Below are positions 49,201 to 59,442 of a stretch of DNA of 64,000 nucleotides, one piece after another; within the stretch, counting starts at the first letter, position 1; every line of letters begins with the position of its first letter. Origin of the DNA: Alligator mississippiensis (Eukaryota > Chordata > Crocodylia > Alligatoridae); assembly GCF_030867095.1 (NCBI RefSeq), contig NC_081824.1:124132162-124196161 (forward strand), written 5' to 3'. Made by a program: the position numbers and the translations under genes. The notes beneath the pieces are model-generated. The model saw nothing but the letters and a program-made list of their open reading frames with translations. It was not told the origin of the DNA and ran no database searches.

Positions 49201-52200
49201 GACTCATTAAGGGTTTAAGAACAAAAGACTTCTCATGACATTCATGTTTAAACTACAGTCACCATCTATGTTATTTGCAAATGATGGTTTTATCACTCTC
49301 TGCTCTATCATTTTCTTTCTTATCCCACTCACCAAGTTCCAGGGCACTAGCTGTGGTAAGAAAGCCCAGGTAGCACATATTTTAGTGTGGATTATGTGAT
49401 TAGGAAAGGGTGTATGTCAGTGGTTCTCAACTGGTGCTACAGCATCCCAGAGTGCCACAAGGACCCCTCAGAGGTGCCACAACACAGGCAGGTAAAACTG
49501 CCATGCACACACCTGCTGTATTAGGGGTCTCTGATCAGCCTAAAGCAAGCAGGAGCAGGCTGCTGCTGTGACCCTCCCTGGTTCATCCCTCGAGCACCCT
49601 TTCTAGAAACAGAGGTGTGCAGAACAGTTCCACCCATGTGCCTCTTTCTAGGAGGAGCAAGGGCAGGGCAGAGGGAGGTCCAGACCAGGAAGAGATGCAC
49701 AACACCAGCCAGCCCCTGCCTGTTTTAGGTTGATCAGAGTCAAAATGCAGTCAGGAGCCCTTCCTGGGCTGGCCCTTCCCCACATGCCACAGCCCTTCCT
49801 GGGCTGGTCATGCAGCAGGCATGTGGGGCACTTCCACCAGGAGGCAGCATAACCCAGGTGAGAAGCACTGAGTTCAGTTGAGGCAGCACTATCAGTGGCT
49901 CTGAACTGGGAATGTCACCACATTCAAAAAAGTGGTGGAGAGGTGCCCTCACCCTGAAAAGGTTGAGTACCACTGGTGTATGTAAAATAGGTCAGATAAA
50001 TAAATATAACTGGCCTCTCAATTGTGATAAGGCAAGTTAATTTTCTCCTGAATCTTTGCAAATTATTTGAATGCAAGTCATGTGAAGTGGTGCGGCAACA
50101 GCTACCTTAATGGTTGTGAAGTAGACTTCTCCACGGTGCTGGTAGGCTACAAGAGTCTGTTCTTCTTGGTTCTGAGCCAACCGGACAAACATCATCCAGT
50201 TTCCACAGTCTTCATTGGGAGTGTCCAGAAAGTACTTTCCTCCATCTTTCAATACCTAAAGAAAGGAGATTGGAAGGTAGGAAAAAGGATAGTTATAGCA
50301 GACCCCTAGAAAAGAACATACGAACCTTTGTATTTCTGTGAGGCTTTTTGTTTTGTTTTAGGGTTTGTTTTTTTAATCATAGACTCCACTTTTTCTTGCT
50401 AATATGCTCTGAAAAATAACAGCTGTTGCAAAATAGATTATTCTTGTTGAGCTTACTAAAGGTTGAGAATGAGTAATTTCTAAAGCACTTAGCTACTAAA
50501 ACAACTGCTGATATTTGCTTGGAATACAGAATTCCAGGTTACATTTGACAACATCTATGATATTGTTATTGTAGTATCTATAATATAAAAAGATAGTATT
50601 TTAAGGTTTAAGCACAAACAAGTAGGCAGAAAGATGAATTTTGAACCTTAATGTGCTTCCTGAGTGCTTGATCTCTCCACTTTTAATGCCGTGTTAAAAC
50701 TGTATTCTGCATGGAACAATATTGTCATTGATATGAAAAATCTGGCAAAGTCAAGTCCCACTAAAGTGACATTTGAACATCCTCTTGACTGACCATGTGT
50801 TGAATACCTAAAAGGAGGTAAGTACTAATGAATAATCTTGCCGCTCTCTTCACTTCACTTTATTCCCTCTAGATTCCTTTTAAATGGAAAAAGAGAAGGA
50901 ATGTGCTGGAAAGGAGGTCTTAGATCTGCTGCCAGCATGCCACTCATCAGTGACACACACTGAAAGATGCATTACTCAGCTGAAGCTGCACATCCATGGT
51001 GAGTATGCTAACACTTCATACAGATATTCCATGCATCTGTTCCATTAACCCAGTGATTCTCAACCAGAGTGCTGCAGCACCCTGGGGTGCCTTGAGATCC
51101 TTTCCAGGGTGTCACAGGTTGCCACACAACATTAACACCATTAGGTATGCAAACATGATTCACAAGATAAACTCAGAGATTTCAAATAGAATTCATAGTG
51201 TTAAAAACATTCTGACCTGTTGTGGTCTTTCTCAGTTCTTTGGAATGGAAAAGTTGCTTTTGTTTTTCTTTAGTCACAAAAATGAGTGAAAAATAAGAGC
51301 TGGAATTATCCAAGGAGTGCCCTGAATCTAAAAAGATTGAGAACTATTGCATTAATCATTTGAAAGCTCACAAAAAGTTATGAAGCAGTTACGTGACATT
51401 TCCTTGCCTATTAAGAAATTGTTGCCTAAGCTTGCTAAGTTTGTGATGAAAATACATTTTTTTTCTGGAGAAATCCTGTACTCAGTCACACACTCAGGAT
51501 TCTAGAAGACAGAAAACAAAGTTCCTTTTGCTGTGCTGTAAGAAATTCAGATAAAAATCTGCTCCCATTCTCTGCATCTGGGGAAGTAACTCATAGATGA
51601 GTAAGAGCTATGCCTTTAGGATATACCTATATGCTAATTAAAACCATGGGAAGTACTGAGAGGAGACCATGATGGGGAATATAACTTGCTTAAAAGATAG
51701 GTAAGAGAAAAAAATTAATGGGTTGATTCATCCATGCTGGAATACATGTTATATTTCATGTAAGTGCAGAAAGAAGGGGAGGTGGAAGAAAATTCACCCC
51801 AATGAAAAGCAGGTGCTGTTTGCAATGTCAGCTTCCCATAAGTGTCCCACTGGGAGGTTAATTCTGTGCATAACTTGTTTGAAGAGATTTCCACTAGCAA
51901 CAGGTGTCAGAAGGAATGGATTGTATCAGCTAATACTGCTTGCTTCTGAGGCTGTGTTGCCTGGCTATGGGTTATCAAACAGCAGGCAGTGGGTATCCTG
52001 TGTTAATTCATCCATTTCCTACATTATATTAGCAGTAAATGGTGTAATCCAGAATGAAATCAAGGTCAGTGGCACTTTCAGTTTATATGAGAGGGTGTAC
52101 TTACATATTGCTAGATGGTGAAATACATCTCTATGGTCCGACTAAAATACAAAAGGGTTACTGTAATGGAAAACCACTGTAGTGGTTTTCTCTTCCATCC

Positions 52201-55200
52201 TACCAGTGACCGGACGAGGAAGACGGCAGGAGAACTGCATCAGAGAGACCAACTGGCGGCTTCGGCAGTGGTGTCTCGAGGCAGGCTTCGGCTTCCTGGA
52301 CCATGACCCGCACATCACGACGAGGGACATGCTCAGCTGGGATGGGCTTCACCTGTCCCCCAAAGGTAAGCGTGTGTTTTCTTCTAGGTTGGCGGATCTC
52401 CTCCGGCGGGCTTTAAACTAGGCTCGTCGGGGGGAGGGGAGTACGAGGGCAGGGGAAGCTGTGGACCACCAAACCATGTGGCACCCACAAGGACAGCCCA
52501 GCCTGAAGAAGGAGAACATTGGGAACCTGAAAGCCATGGGGAGGCCAGCACAACAGAACAGGTAAGGAACAAGAAGGTAAGAAACAATGGGCCCCATGGG
52601 ACTGGGAGCAGGGGGGCAGCAAAGGCGCCAGTCGCAGGGCTCAAGTGCCTATATACTAATGCTAGGAGCATGGGGAACAAGCAGGATGAACTAGCGCTCC
52701 TGCTTGCACTAAACACCTATGACTTAGTGGGGCTAACAGAGACCTGGTGGGATTCATCCCATGACTGGGCGGTACATATTGAGGGCTATAGATTGTACAG
52801 AAAGGACAGGTCGGGGAAGAAAGGGGGGGGGTTGCACTTTATGTCAGTGAGCAATATACATCAACCCTCATCAAGACAGAATCCGAGGCTGAGGAAGTAG
52901 AAGGATTGTGGGTTAGGCTACATGGGGGGCAAGGAGAAAGGGATTTGGTGGTAGGGGTCTGTTACAGACCCCCACACCAAGGGGAAGAAATAGATGCGGG
53001 GCTCCTGAGGCAACTCTCGGAGACCATAAAAGCTAAAGAGGCGGTAGTCATGGGGGACCTAAACTACCCGGACATCTGCTGGGAGACGCAGACAGCAAGG
53101 TCCCATCGCTCACGCAGGTTTCTAACTTGTGTACAGGACCTCCACCTGACACAGGAGGTGTATGGTCCCTCTAGGGGGAATGCCATACTGGATCTGGTAT
53201 TGGCAACGGGAGATGACATGATAGGGGACCTCCAAATCGGTAGCTATCTGGGAGACAGTGATCACCTTATGATAGAATTCAACATAAGACGGCGAGTGGG
53301 TAAGGTAACTAGTAGGGTGAAAGTGCTAGACTTTAGGAAAGCTGATCTCATTGCACTCAGGCGATTAGTCAAGGAAGCACTGCAGAGTAGGAGTTTTGAT
53401 GGGATGGGTGCCCAAGAAGGGTGGCTGTGCCTAAAGGAAACGATCCTTTGGGCACAAAGCAAGACAATCCCCGAGCGAGGCAAAAGAGGGAAAGGGGCCA
53501 GGAGGCTTCCATGGCTGACCAGAGAAATCCAGGGCAGCCTAAGGGCCAAAAGGGGAGCACATAAAAAGTGGAAACAGGGTGAGATCACTAAAGATGAATA
53601 TACCTCCTCTGCTCGTGCTTGTAGGGAGGCAGTTAGGCGGGCCAAAGCTACCATGGAGCTGAGGATGGCAACCCAAGTAAAGGACAACAAGAAATTGTTT
53701 TTTAGATACATAGGGAGTAAAAGGAAGGCCCAGGGAGGAATAGGACCCCTGCTAAATGGGCAGAAGCAATTGGTGACAGATAGAGGGGACAAGGCTGAAC
53801 TCCTCAACGAGTTCTTTGCCTCAGTGTTCCTAAGCGAGGGGCACGACAAGTCTCTCACTGGGGTTGTAGAGAGGCAGCAGCAAGGCGCCAGACTTCCATG
53901 CGTAGATCCTGAGGTGGTGCAGAGTCACTTGGAAGAACTGGATGCCTTTAAGTCGGCAGGCCCAGATGGGCTCCATCCCAGGGTGCTGAAGGCACTGGCC
54001 GACGTCATTGCAGAGCCACTGGCGGGAATATTCGAATGCTCGTGGCGCACAGGCCAAGTCCCGGAGGACTGGAAAAGGGCTAACGTGGTCCCCATTTTCA
54101 AAAAGGGGAGGAAGGAGGACCCGGGCAACTATAGGCCGGTCAGTCTCACCTCCATCCTTGGTAAAGTATTTGAAAAAATTATCAAGGCTCACATTTGTGA
54201 GAGCCCGGCAGGACAAATTATGCTGAGGGGAAACCAGCATGGGTTTGTGGCGGGCAGATCGTGCCTGACCAACCTAGTCTCTTTCTATGACCAGGTTACG
54301 AAACGCCTGGACACAGGAGGAGGGGTGGATGTCGTATACCTGGACTTCAGGAAGGCCTTCGATACGGTATCCCACCCCATACTGGTGAACAAATTAAGAG
54401 GCTGTGATGTGGATGACTGCACAGTCCGGTGGGTGGCAAATTGGCTAGAGGGTCGCACCCAAAGAGTCGTGGTAGATGGGTCGGTCTCGACCTGGAAGGG
54501 TGTGGGCAGTGGGGTCCCGCAGGGTTCGGTCCTTGGACCGATACTCTTTAATGTCTTCATCAGCGACTTGGACGTGGGAGTGAAATGTACTCTGTCCAAG
54601 TTTGCAGATGACACAAAGCTATGGGGAGAAGTGGACACGCTGGAGGGCAGGGAACAGCTGCAGGCAGACCTGGATAGGCTGGACAAGTGGGCAGAAAACA
54701 ACAGAATGCAGTTCAACAAGGAGAAATGCAAAGTGCTGCACCTAGGGAGGAAAAATGTCCAGCACACCTACAGCCTAGGGAATGACCTGCTGGGTGGCAC
54801 GGAAGTGGAAAGGGATCTTGGAGTCCTAGTGGACTCCAAGTTGAACATGAGCCGGCAGTGTGACGAAGCCATCAGAAAAGCCAATGGCACTTTATCGTGC
54901 ATCAGCAGATGCATGACAAATAGGTCCAGGGAGGTGATACTTCCCCTCTATAGGGCGTTGGTCAGACCGCAGTTGGAGTACTGCGTGCAATTCTGGGCGC
55001 CACACTTCAAGAAGGATGCGGATAACCTGGAGAGGGTACAGCGAAGGGCAACTCGTATGGTCAAGGGCCTGCAGACCAAGCCCTACGAGGAGAGACTAGA
55101 GAACCTGGACCTTTTCAGCCTCCGCAAGAGAAGGTTGAGAGGCGACCTTGTGGCTGCCTATAAGTTCATCACGGGGGCACAGAAGGGAATTGGTGAGGAT

Positions 55201-58200
55201 TTATTCACCAAGGCGCCCCCGGGGGTTACAAGAAACAATGGCCACAAGCTAGCAGAGAGCAGATTCAGACTGGACATTAGGAAGAACTTCTTCACAGTTC
55301 GAGTGGCCAAGGTCTGGAACGGGCTCCCAAGGGAGGTGGTGCTCTCCCCTACCCTGGGGGTCTTCAAGAGGAGGTTAGACAAGTATCTAGCTGGGGTCAT
55401 TTAGACCCAGCACTCTTTCCTGCTTATGCAGGGGGTCGGACTTGATGATCTATTGAGGTCCCTTCCGACCCTAACATCTATGAATCTAACTAACATCTAT
55501 GAAAACCCCACAGTAGTCAGCACACTGCCATGACCTTCCTCAGCCCCATCCTGTGCAATCCATAAGAGATGATGGATTGGGAGTGAGGAGTTTACAAAGG
55601 TACAAAAAGATAACCAAGTTTGTGGCAGTGCAGAGAAGAGGACAGACTGTCAGTTCTTGACTCCTGGAGAAGAGCTTACTGAAGGCAGAAACTTCTCAGG
55701 TGATGGCTGATATTGGTCTAGGCAAACCATATCTCCTTAGTCTTAAAATGGGATACTTTGAAAAGTCTAATGGGGTGGGGGGTTCCCTAAACACCTTCAG
55801 TACCTCACAGCACTCTGCTCTACCCCTGGTTCAGCTGTCTCTGAGCCCTGGTCCCACCTAAGTGTGCCAGAGAAGGGATGCAGGGGTAGAGTCTACCAGG
55901 TCTATTATCATGGGCTCCATAAAAGGAAGACAGTCCGACCATGGACTACCATGGAACACCCCAAAGGGAAGAGAATCCTACCATGAGCTGGTGTTATTTT
56001 ATTTGTGTTTGGTTCCTTTTGGCCACTAATAACCCCAGAAGGCATCAGCTTCTACAGGCCATGCCAAGTTCTCCTATAACTGGACCTAGACATCATGGCC
56101 CAGAGGCTGGATGACATCTGGGTTCCCTGGGTGAGGAATTCCATACAGGTAAATATACAAGCTGAATACTATTTGCACCACAGTAGTGCCCAAAGGCCCC
56201 AATCAGCATCAGAATCGGTGGGCATTATACAAATATGTAGAAAGTTATAGTACCTTACTAACTTGCAGTCTCAATATACAAGATAAACAAGAAGCAGTAT
56301 GTCAAATATATCTCTTGTGATTATATTTTTATAAGTCCCCATATTGACCGCTTTGCTATCTGTGCCATTAATGTTGATTCAGTGCATCGAGCTTCATTTG
56401 TTCGGTGAGAGAGTTGTTTTAAGTATTTTTCCCCTCCTTTAAGGTTACCAAAAGTATCAACGCATAGACTTTACCAAAGCTTTACCTGTGCTACTCTACC
56501 CCATGGGACAACTTTCTAATATTAAGCAGTCTCTTCACTCATGTATAGGTGCCTTCTATTGTGAGGTACTAGAAAAAGGCGCATTAGCCTATTTTAATGC
56601 ACACTGGTGAAAGCGCGCTTATTTTGTGACACTTTATTTAATATGCATTAAAATAGGCTAATGCACATTTAAGCACATGTGTAGATGTGCTCAGTGTGAT
56701 ATTTTAATCAGGTTATGTATTGTTAAATGGAAAAACAAATGGAACAATTTGACCTGAAAGTTAAGAAACTTTGGCAGAGGTGCTCTTATCACATGTTAAC
56801 ATCAAAGTCTTACATCAGGAACATACACGGGGAAAAAGAAAGATACTCATGATCCTTACAAATAAGCAGAAATACGTCAAAGCTCTCTTGTAATACCCTG
56901 AAGCCCCATAAAGCAAATCCTCCGAGACCCAGCCCAACCGGAGTTGGTTACCTGCAGAACTAGCCTGCTGTCATCATAGTGGGTCAGTTTTGTAGACAGT
57001 TTGCCAACATATGGACCAAATTGTGTTCTCTTCTGTATGACTTTCTTAGCAAACACTCCCAGGACTGTGAATAAAAGTGAGACCAATCTAAGATGAATAC
57101 ACATATCATTAACTATTTCCTAAATATTTATAACTGAGGGAAAAGAACCAGCCAAAAAAAGACGGACAAAATGAACTCTTCTAAATGAGGAGTGACCAAG
57201 GTATGACCCATATGCTGGAGCCAGCCCACAGACCAGTGATATCCAGCCTTCAGGGCTCCCATGGGTCTAGAAATTTGGTGGTGCAGCAAGCAGGGGCAGC
57301 GTTAATTGCCCTGCAGGCCAGATAATACAACTCCCCACACCAGACTGGACCTGAGGATCAGCCCTGTGAAACAGACTGAGCCCATAGATTGGCCCTGTAC
57401 AACAGAACTGGCTTGCAAACCAACTTCACGCCACTCATCTGGTTCATAGGGACAAAAGAGCTGAGCAAAACTGTCCTACACTACAGCTGAGCAACACATC
57501 AGGAAAATTGTTCTACTAGGTAAAAACCTTAAAATGTACAAGAACCTGAAATCACTTTTAAAAATAGGACTTTGATTCATTGAATAAATAATGTTTAGAA
57601 AATCACCCAAGTCACAATGGATTGCACTCTTTTCCCTTAAGAGAAAATTAAAAAGTGAGATATGTGTATGCAACGCTCAAACCTGCTGATACTTATCTGC
57701 TGATAAACAGCATTTCCCCTTGCATATGTGACATATTGATTTGTACAGTTTTGTCAAAAAATCCAAACCCATCCCAAAGTAAACTATTTTACAATGTCCA
57801 TTATTCCTCTCCATGAATGTTGATGATAGCACAGAAGACCTTATTTTATTATTACAAAGCTATCTATAATTAGATTTACAAAACATAATGGAAATATCTA
57901 CAAATTAACAATGTCCAAGTCTGGGGACTACAAATTATCCTGTTGCCTGAAAGAAACCATTCTGTCTATAGTACCAATCAGAAATGCTGAAACTGTGAAT
58001 TGGACAAAATCTTACAGGCTTCCTGACTTTTTTGGAGGAGGGGGGAAAGGGGAAATTTAATTACTGCTTTGTTTATATGTTTCTGTTGAACACTCTCTTT
58101 GCATACCTCCACCACAGTCAATTGAAAAAACCTATCAGTAATACTGCATTGCTATTGATTTTGGATACTTCTAGTCAGGTATTTATAATGACATTTGCTC

Positions 58201-58629
58201 AACAAAGCAAATCAGTCTCATGCTGTTAGTGTATATGGCATTCAAGTTCATGGTGGCATTCTGCCATCAATCTCTGCGTGGAAATTCATGGAAAGCCAAG
58301 CACCACCACCCCCCCCCCCCAATCAATAGCTGGGTTTCCAACCTTAATCATACTCATCCAAAAAGATAGGTTGTGTACAACTACCTGAAGCAAAGACCAC
58401 CTCTAAGCTACAAACCAATATTAATACTCTTGTCCCTCCTCAAGACTGTACCTATAAGAGCTAAAATACTTACTCTGTTGGTTCTCAGCTCGCAGCTCCA
58501 GCACTTGTAAAGTGAGGTAGTGAGGTAGGGTAAGGCGGGCACGGCTAGGAATAACCCTGTCTTTAACCCTGATGAGTGGTCCATGGAGTTTGCATTCTCC
58601 TATAAGGTTTTTGCCACAGTCCTCACACC
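42001..58629 (-). CDS. PLAGL1: PR/SET domain-containing PLAGL1 (ZAC1) locus, six coding exons, 5' incomplete
   Basis: Exons on the minus strand: 58629-58474, 57064-56952, 50255-50106, 46320-46195, 44127-43631, 43267-42001. All introns are GT-AG and phases join (1, 0, 0, 0, 2) into about 769 residues. Residues 1-180: a CxxC...CxxH knuckle ([17 protein letters not shown]), then a PR/SET domain with [35 protein letters not shown] and [13 protein letters not shown], closest in my memory to PRDM10/PRDM15/PRDM4. Then IKEESDIY (a possible SUMO site), an extra C2HC finger (CSSCSHVF...HQC), a basic linker, seven C2H2 fingers and a proline/serine-rich C-terminus ending LPHFHHAF, as in PLAGL1. Known PLAGL1 is a nuclear DNA-binding transcription factor. 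The leading exon(s), ending in one base of a probable Trp codon, were not found. That the PR exons are really spliced to the finger exons is inferred from phase. Confidence 0.82.
43631..44127 (-). CDS. PLAGL1: PR-PLAGL1 exon: extra C2HC finger, linker and PLAG fingers 1-2
   Basis: Acceptor TTGTTGCAG|AGAGAT, donor AAG|GTACAA. One open frame runs from [16 protein letters not shown] (an extra finger with C-C-H-C ligands) through a basic linker ([12 protein letters not shown]) into [20 protein letters not shown] (finger 1) and [19 protein letters not shown] (finger 2, first half). This exon physically joins PRDM-like linker and PLAGL1. Met at 43789-43791 (MKQPDSFHC) sits where mammalian PLAGL1 begins (MATFPCQLC in my memory) and could start a short isoform. 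Confidence 0.92.
44308..44655. mobile_element. DNA transposon family P3, copy 2 (PLAGL1 intron)
   Basis: Left AAGCCCTTGCCACACGTTAC and right end GGCAGGGGCCTT are inverted. Shares ATCAATTAATGGCGTGATAA, CAAAGTTATTCCA and GTGGCATGGCAG with 17950-18338. Confidence 0.7.
44770..45165. mobile_element. Palindromic element family P1, copy 2
   Basis: Core hairpin CTGCAGCAGGGTAGTATTTG / CAAGTACTACCCTGCTGCAG around a short loop, with flanks AATAAACTGAGGAGCAATAA and ATAGATGCATCC as in copy 1 at 14990. Confidence 0.72.
45332..45754. mobile_element. hAT-type element with internal CTGGATC-rich repeats
   Basis: Ends CAGTGGTGCTTAACC and GGTTGAGCATCACTC. Flanks ATCTATGC and TTCTATGA share TCTATG. Interior holds degenerate repeats of GGATC/GCACATGGGGCTAG type, shared with 46860-47100 and 57200-57460. 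Confidence 0.65.
46195..46320 (-). CDS. PLAGL1: PR-PLAGL1 exon: end of PR domain, VKEE motif
   Basis: Acceptor ATTTACAG|CC, donor ATA|GTAAGT. 42 codons: [20 protein letters not shown], then [22 protein letters not shown]. The [11 protein letters not shown] block closes PR domains of the PRDM10/15 type. VIKEE fits a SUMOylation consensus. Confidence 0.93.
46850..47283. mobile_element. Composite of degenerate hAT-related repeat and a family P6 end
   Basis: Tandem-like CATGCACCAGGGCC / GCACACTGATACTGGGGC words resemble the interior of 45332-45754. The right end TTATATGTGAGAAAACATGG is a family P6 terminus. Confidence 0.45.
47800..47975. mobile_element. Hairpin element family P5, copy 2
   Basis: TTAATTAGAGTGG...ATGAGCTTTAATTAAAGC, then GCCATTTTGAAGCACAGGGA and CACTGAATACACAAGAC, parallel to 26325-26505. 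Confidence 0.65.
48485..48675 (+). mobile_element. MIR SINE
   Basis: ACTCATCTTCACAGTGCTGC, GTTCAGATGAAAAGAGTAAAGC and CACACAGAACATCTGTGGCA follow the MIR order, including the CACAG core with AAGCTGGGAATAGA. Confidence 0.72.
49418..49975. mobile_element. hAT-type element with perfect 8-bp TSD
   Basis: Ends CAGTGGTTCTCAACTGG and GGTTGAGTACCACTG. Flanks GTGTATGT are identical (49410-49417 and 49976-49983). 558 bp, in the intron between the third and fourth visible PR-PLAGL1 exons. Confidence 0.9.
50106..50255 (-). CDS. PLAGL1: PR-PLAGL1 exon: PR domain core NWMMFVR
   Basis: Acceptor TCTTTAG|GT, donor AAG|GTAGCT. Exactly 50 codons: [50 protein letters not shown]. NWMxFVR.A....EQ.LVAY is the PR/SET signature; the usual EQN is EQT here. 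Confidence 0.95.
51051..51349. mobile_element. hAT-type element with near-perfect TSD
   Basis: Ends CAGTGATTCTCAACC and GATTGAGAACTATTG. Flanks CATTAACC (51043-51050) and CATTAATC (51350-51357) differ at one base. Lies in the PR-PLAGL1 intron. Confidence 0.87.
52182..52421 (+). CDS. CR1 ORF1 C-terminal fragment (esterase-like)
   Basis: Reads [40 protein letters not shown] and [20 protein letters not shown] before RALN-stop. CR1-clade ORF1 proteins carry a C-terminal SGNH hydrolase domain; D-x-x-H is visible in WDGLHLS. The first part of ORF1 is missing. Confidence 0.75.
   Translation: MVFSSILPVTGRGRRQENCIRETNWRLRQWCLEAGFGFLDHDPHITTRDMLSWDGLHLSPKGKRVFSSRLADLLRRALN
52478..55404 (+). CDS. CR1 ORF2 endonuclease-reverse transcriptase, one frame change
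   Basis: Endonuclease motifs [25 protein letters not shown] (first frame), then [12 protein letters not shown] and GDSDHL (second frame). RT motifs [36 protein letters not shown]-terminal [14 protein letters not shown] to LDKYLAGVI-stop. The second frame alone is open for 832 codons (52906-55404). The switch lies in the G-run at 52823-52831, where one additional base would keep the frame; this could be a recent mutation, polymorphism or base-calling error. Confidence 0.93.
56580..56675. repeat. Inverted repeat, hairpin-forming
   Basis: GCATTAGCCTATTTTAATGC and TGCATTAAAATAGGCTAATG are reverse complements about 50 bases apart, flanked by GCACAT words; a small MITE-like hairpin. Confidence 0.8.
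56952..57064 (-). CDS. PLAGL1: PR-PLAGL1 exon: PR domain strands with KRTQFGP
   Basis: Acceptor TTCACAG|TC, donor CAG|GTAACC. Completes the Ile codon and reads [20 protein letters not shown], then [17 protein letters not shown]. GVFxKxxIxKRTQFGP matches what I recall of PRDM10. Ends in phase 0. Confidence 0.9.
57195..57475. mobile_element. Degenerate hAT-related repeat
   Basis: CAGCCTTCAGGGCTCCCATGG, GTCTAGAAATTTGGTGG and the CTGGATC-like interior resemble 45332-45754. Termini not resolved. Confidence 0.45.
58305..58320. repeat. Poly-C run
   Basis: CACCACCACC followed by about eleven C. Simple sequence. Confidence 0.8.
58474..58629 (-). CDS. PLAGL1: PR-PLAGL1 exon 1 seen: zinc knuckle and start of PR domain
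   Basis: Acceptor GGCTTATAG|GG, donor CAGA|GTAAGT. Reads (W)[19 protein letters not shown], then [20 protein letters not shown], then [12 protein letters not shown]. CxxC...CxxHGP followed by SRARLxLP is the diagnostic entry to the PR domain in the PRDM4/10/15 group. Starts with two bases of a codon, so another coding exon must precede it. Confidence 0.9.
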
Positions 58630-59150
58630 CTATAAGCCAAGAAGAAAGCTCCTAATTATAAAAATATCATACTGTTTTCCACTTCACAACAAGTTGAGAC
58701 TGGAAAAGAGAATGGAAGAGAATGAAAAAGAATTTCTGGCATTTATATAGCAGATTTCATGTTGGAGGATCCCAAAATACATCCAAGACTTTAAAGGGCA
58801 CCCAACTTATACACAGGGATAATTTCACCCTCCAACTACATGCAGCCACCTCTGAAGAGGAGCAGAGCAAATATTCTTCAGTTACACAGCCGCATAAATA
58901 AGACTTAAGATTTATCTCAGGCTGCAATATTTAGCAACATCTTATCACATATTTATTCCCTGTTCAACTAACAATCGTAGGTTAGCGAAGAAGAGATTGT
59001 AAGTCATGGTAGCCCGCATATCCCTCAGTGTGAGCTCTTGCAAAATAAACAGTGCTGGTTGAAGTATTGTTCCTAAGCTCCAAAGACTCTAATGCTATAG
59101 TGCCCTAGCTGGTCAGAAACTGGCTCCCTATCCCCATGCCTGCCCAATCT
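58630..59150. other. Presumed 5' intron of PR-PLAGL1, no upstream exon identified
   Basis: The preceding coding exon must end with a single base (probably T of a Trp codon). None was recognised with confidence from here to 64000; it may be short or beyond the window. Confidence 0.4.
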
Positions 59151-59156
59151 ATATTT

Positions 59157-59442
59157 GCGTGCAGACCCGGACATAGGCATGGGTGAACCGGGCAGCAGTC
59201 TGGGGCCCAGACAGAAAGGGGGTCTAAAAAAATTACAGTTGAAAGAAAAAGTTGTAATATTGCGCATATACGGGACTGGCAATGTTATCAATTGAAAACA
59301 AACTATTTAAAAATATCGATACCACAGATGTGATAAAGACTTTTGTAACAAAAAAAATCCTTATCTCTGGCAAAGGGGAGCCTGATACTAAAAGTTTGCC
59401 TGGGGCCACCAGGAGTCTAGGTACGCCACTACTTGTGTGTAT
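59157..59442. mobile_element. MITE-like repeat with AGTGGCGTACCTAG end
   Basis: On the minus strand it begins AGTGGCGTACCTAGACTCC and ends CCGGACATAGGCATGGG mirrored; the style is typical of short hAT MITEs in reptiles. Open frames here are not genes. Confidence 0.5.

Larger units (their letters stand above)
52165..55505 (+). mobile_element. CR1 LINE with ORF1 tail and near-complete ORF2, inserted in a PLAGL1 intron
   Basis: The best-preserved CR1 here. About 52165-52421 is the end of ORF1, an SGNH-esterase-like tail with [12 protein letters not shown] and the D-x-x-H motif in [15 protein letters not shown]2 follows about 57 bases later (from about 52478) through endonuclease, RT and C-terminus to 55404. 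ORF2 is in one frame except for one frame change at a 9-G run (52823-52831). The 3' end is a CATCTATGAATCTAACTAAC repeat. It is antisense to PLAGL1, in the intron between 50255 and 56952. 5'-truncated within ORF1. Confidence 0.95.

Noticed and set aside
53262-55400. Minus-strand frames opposite CR1 ORF2
   Set aside because: Antisense shadows of the LINE coding region.
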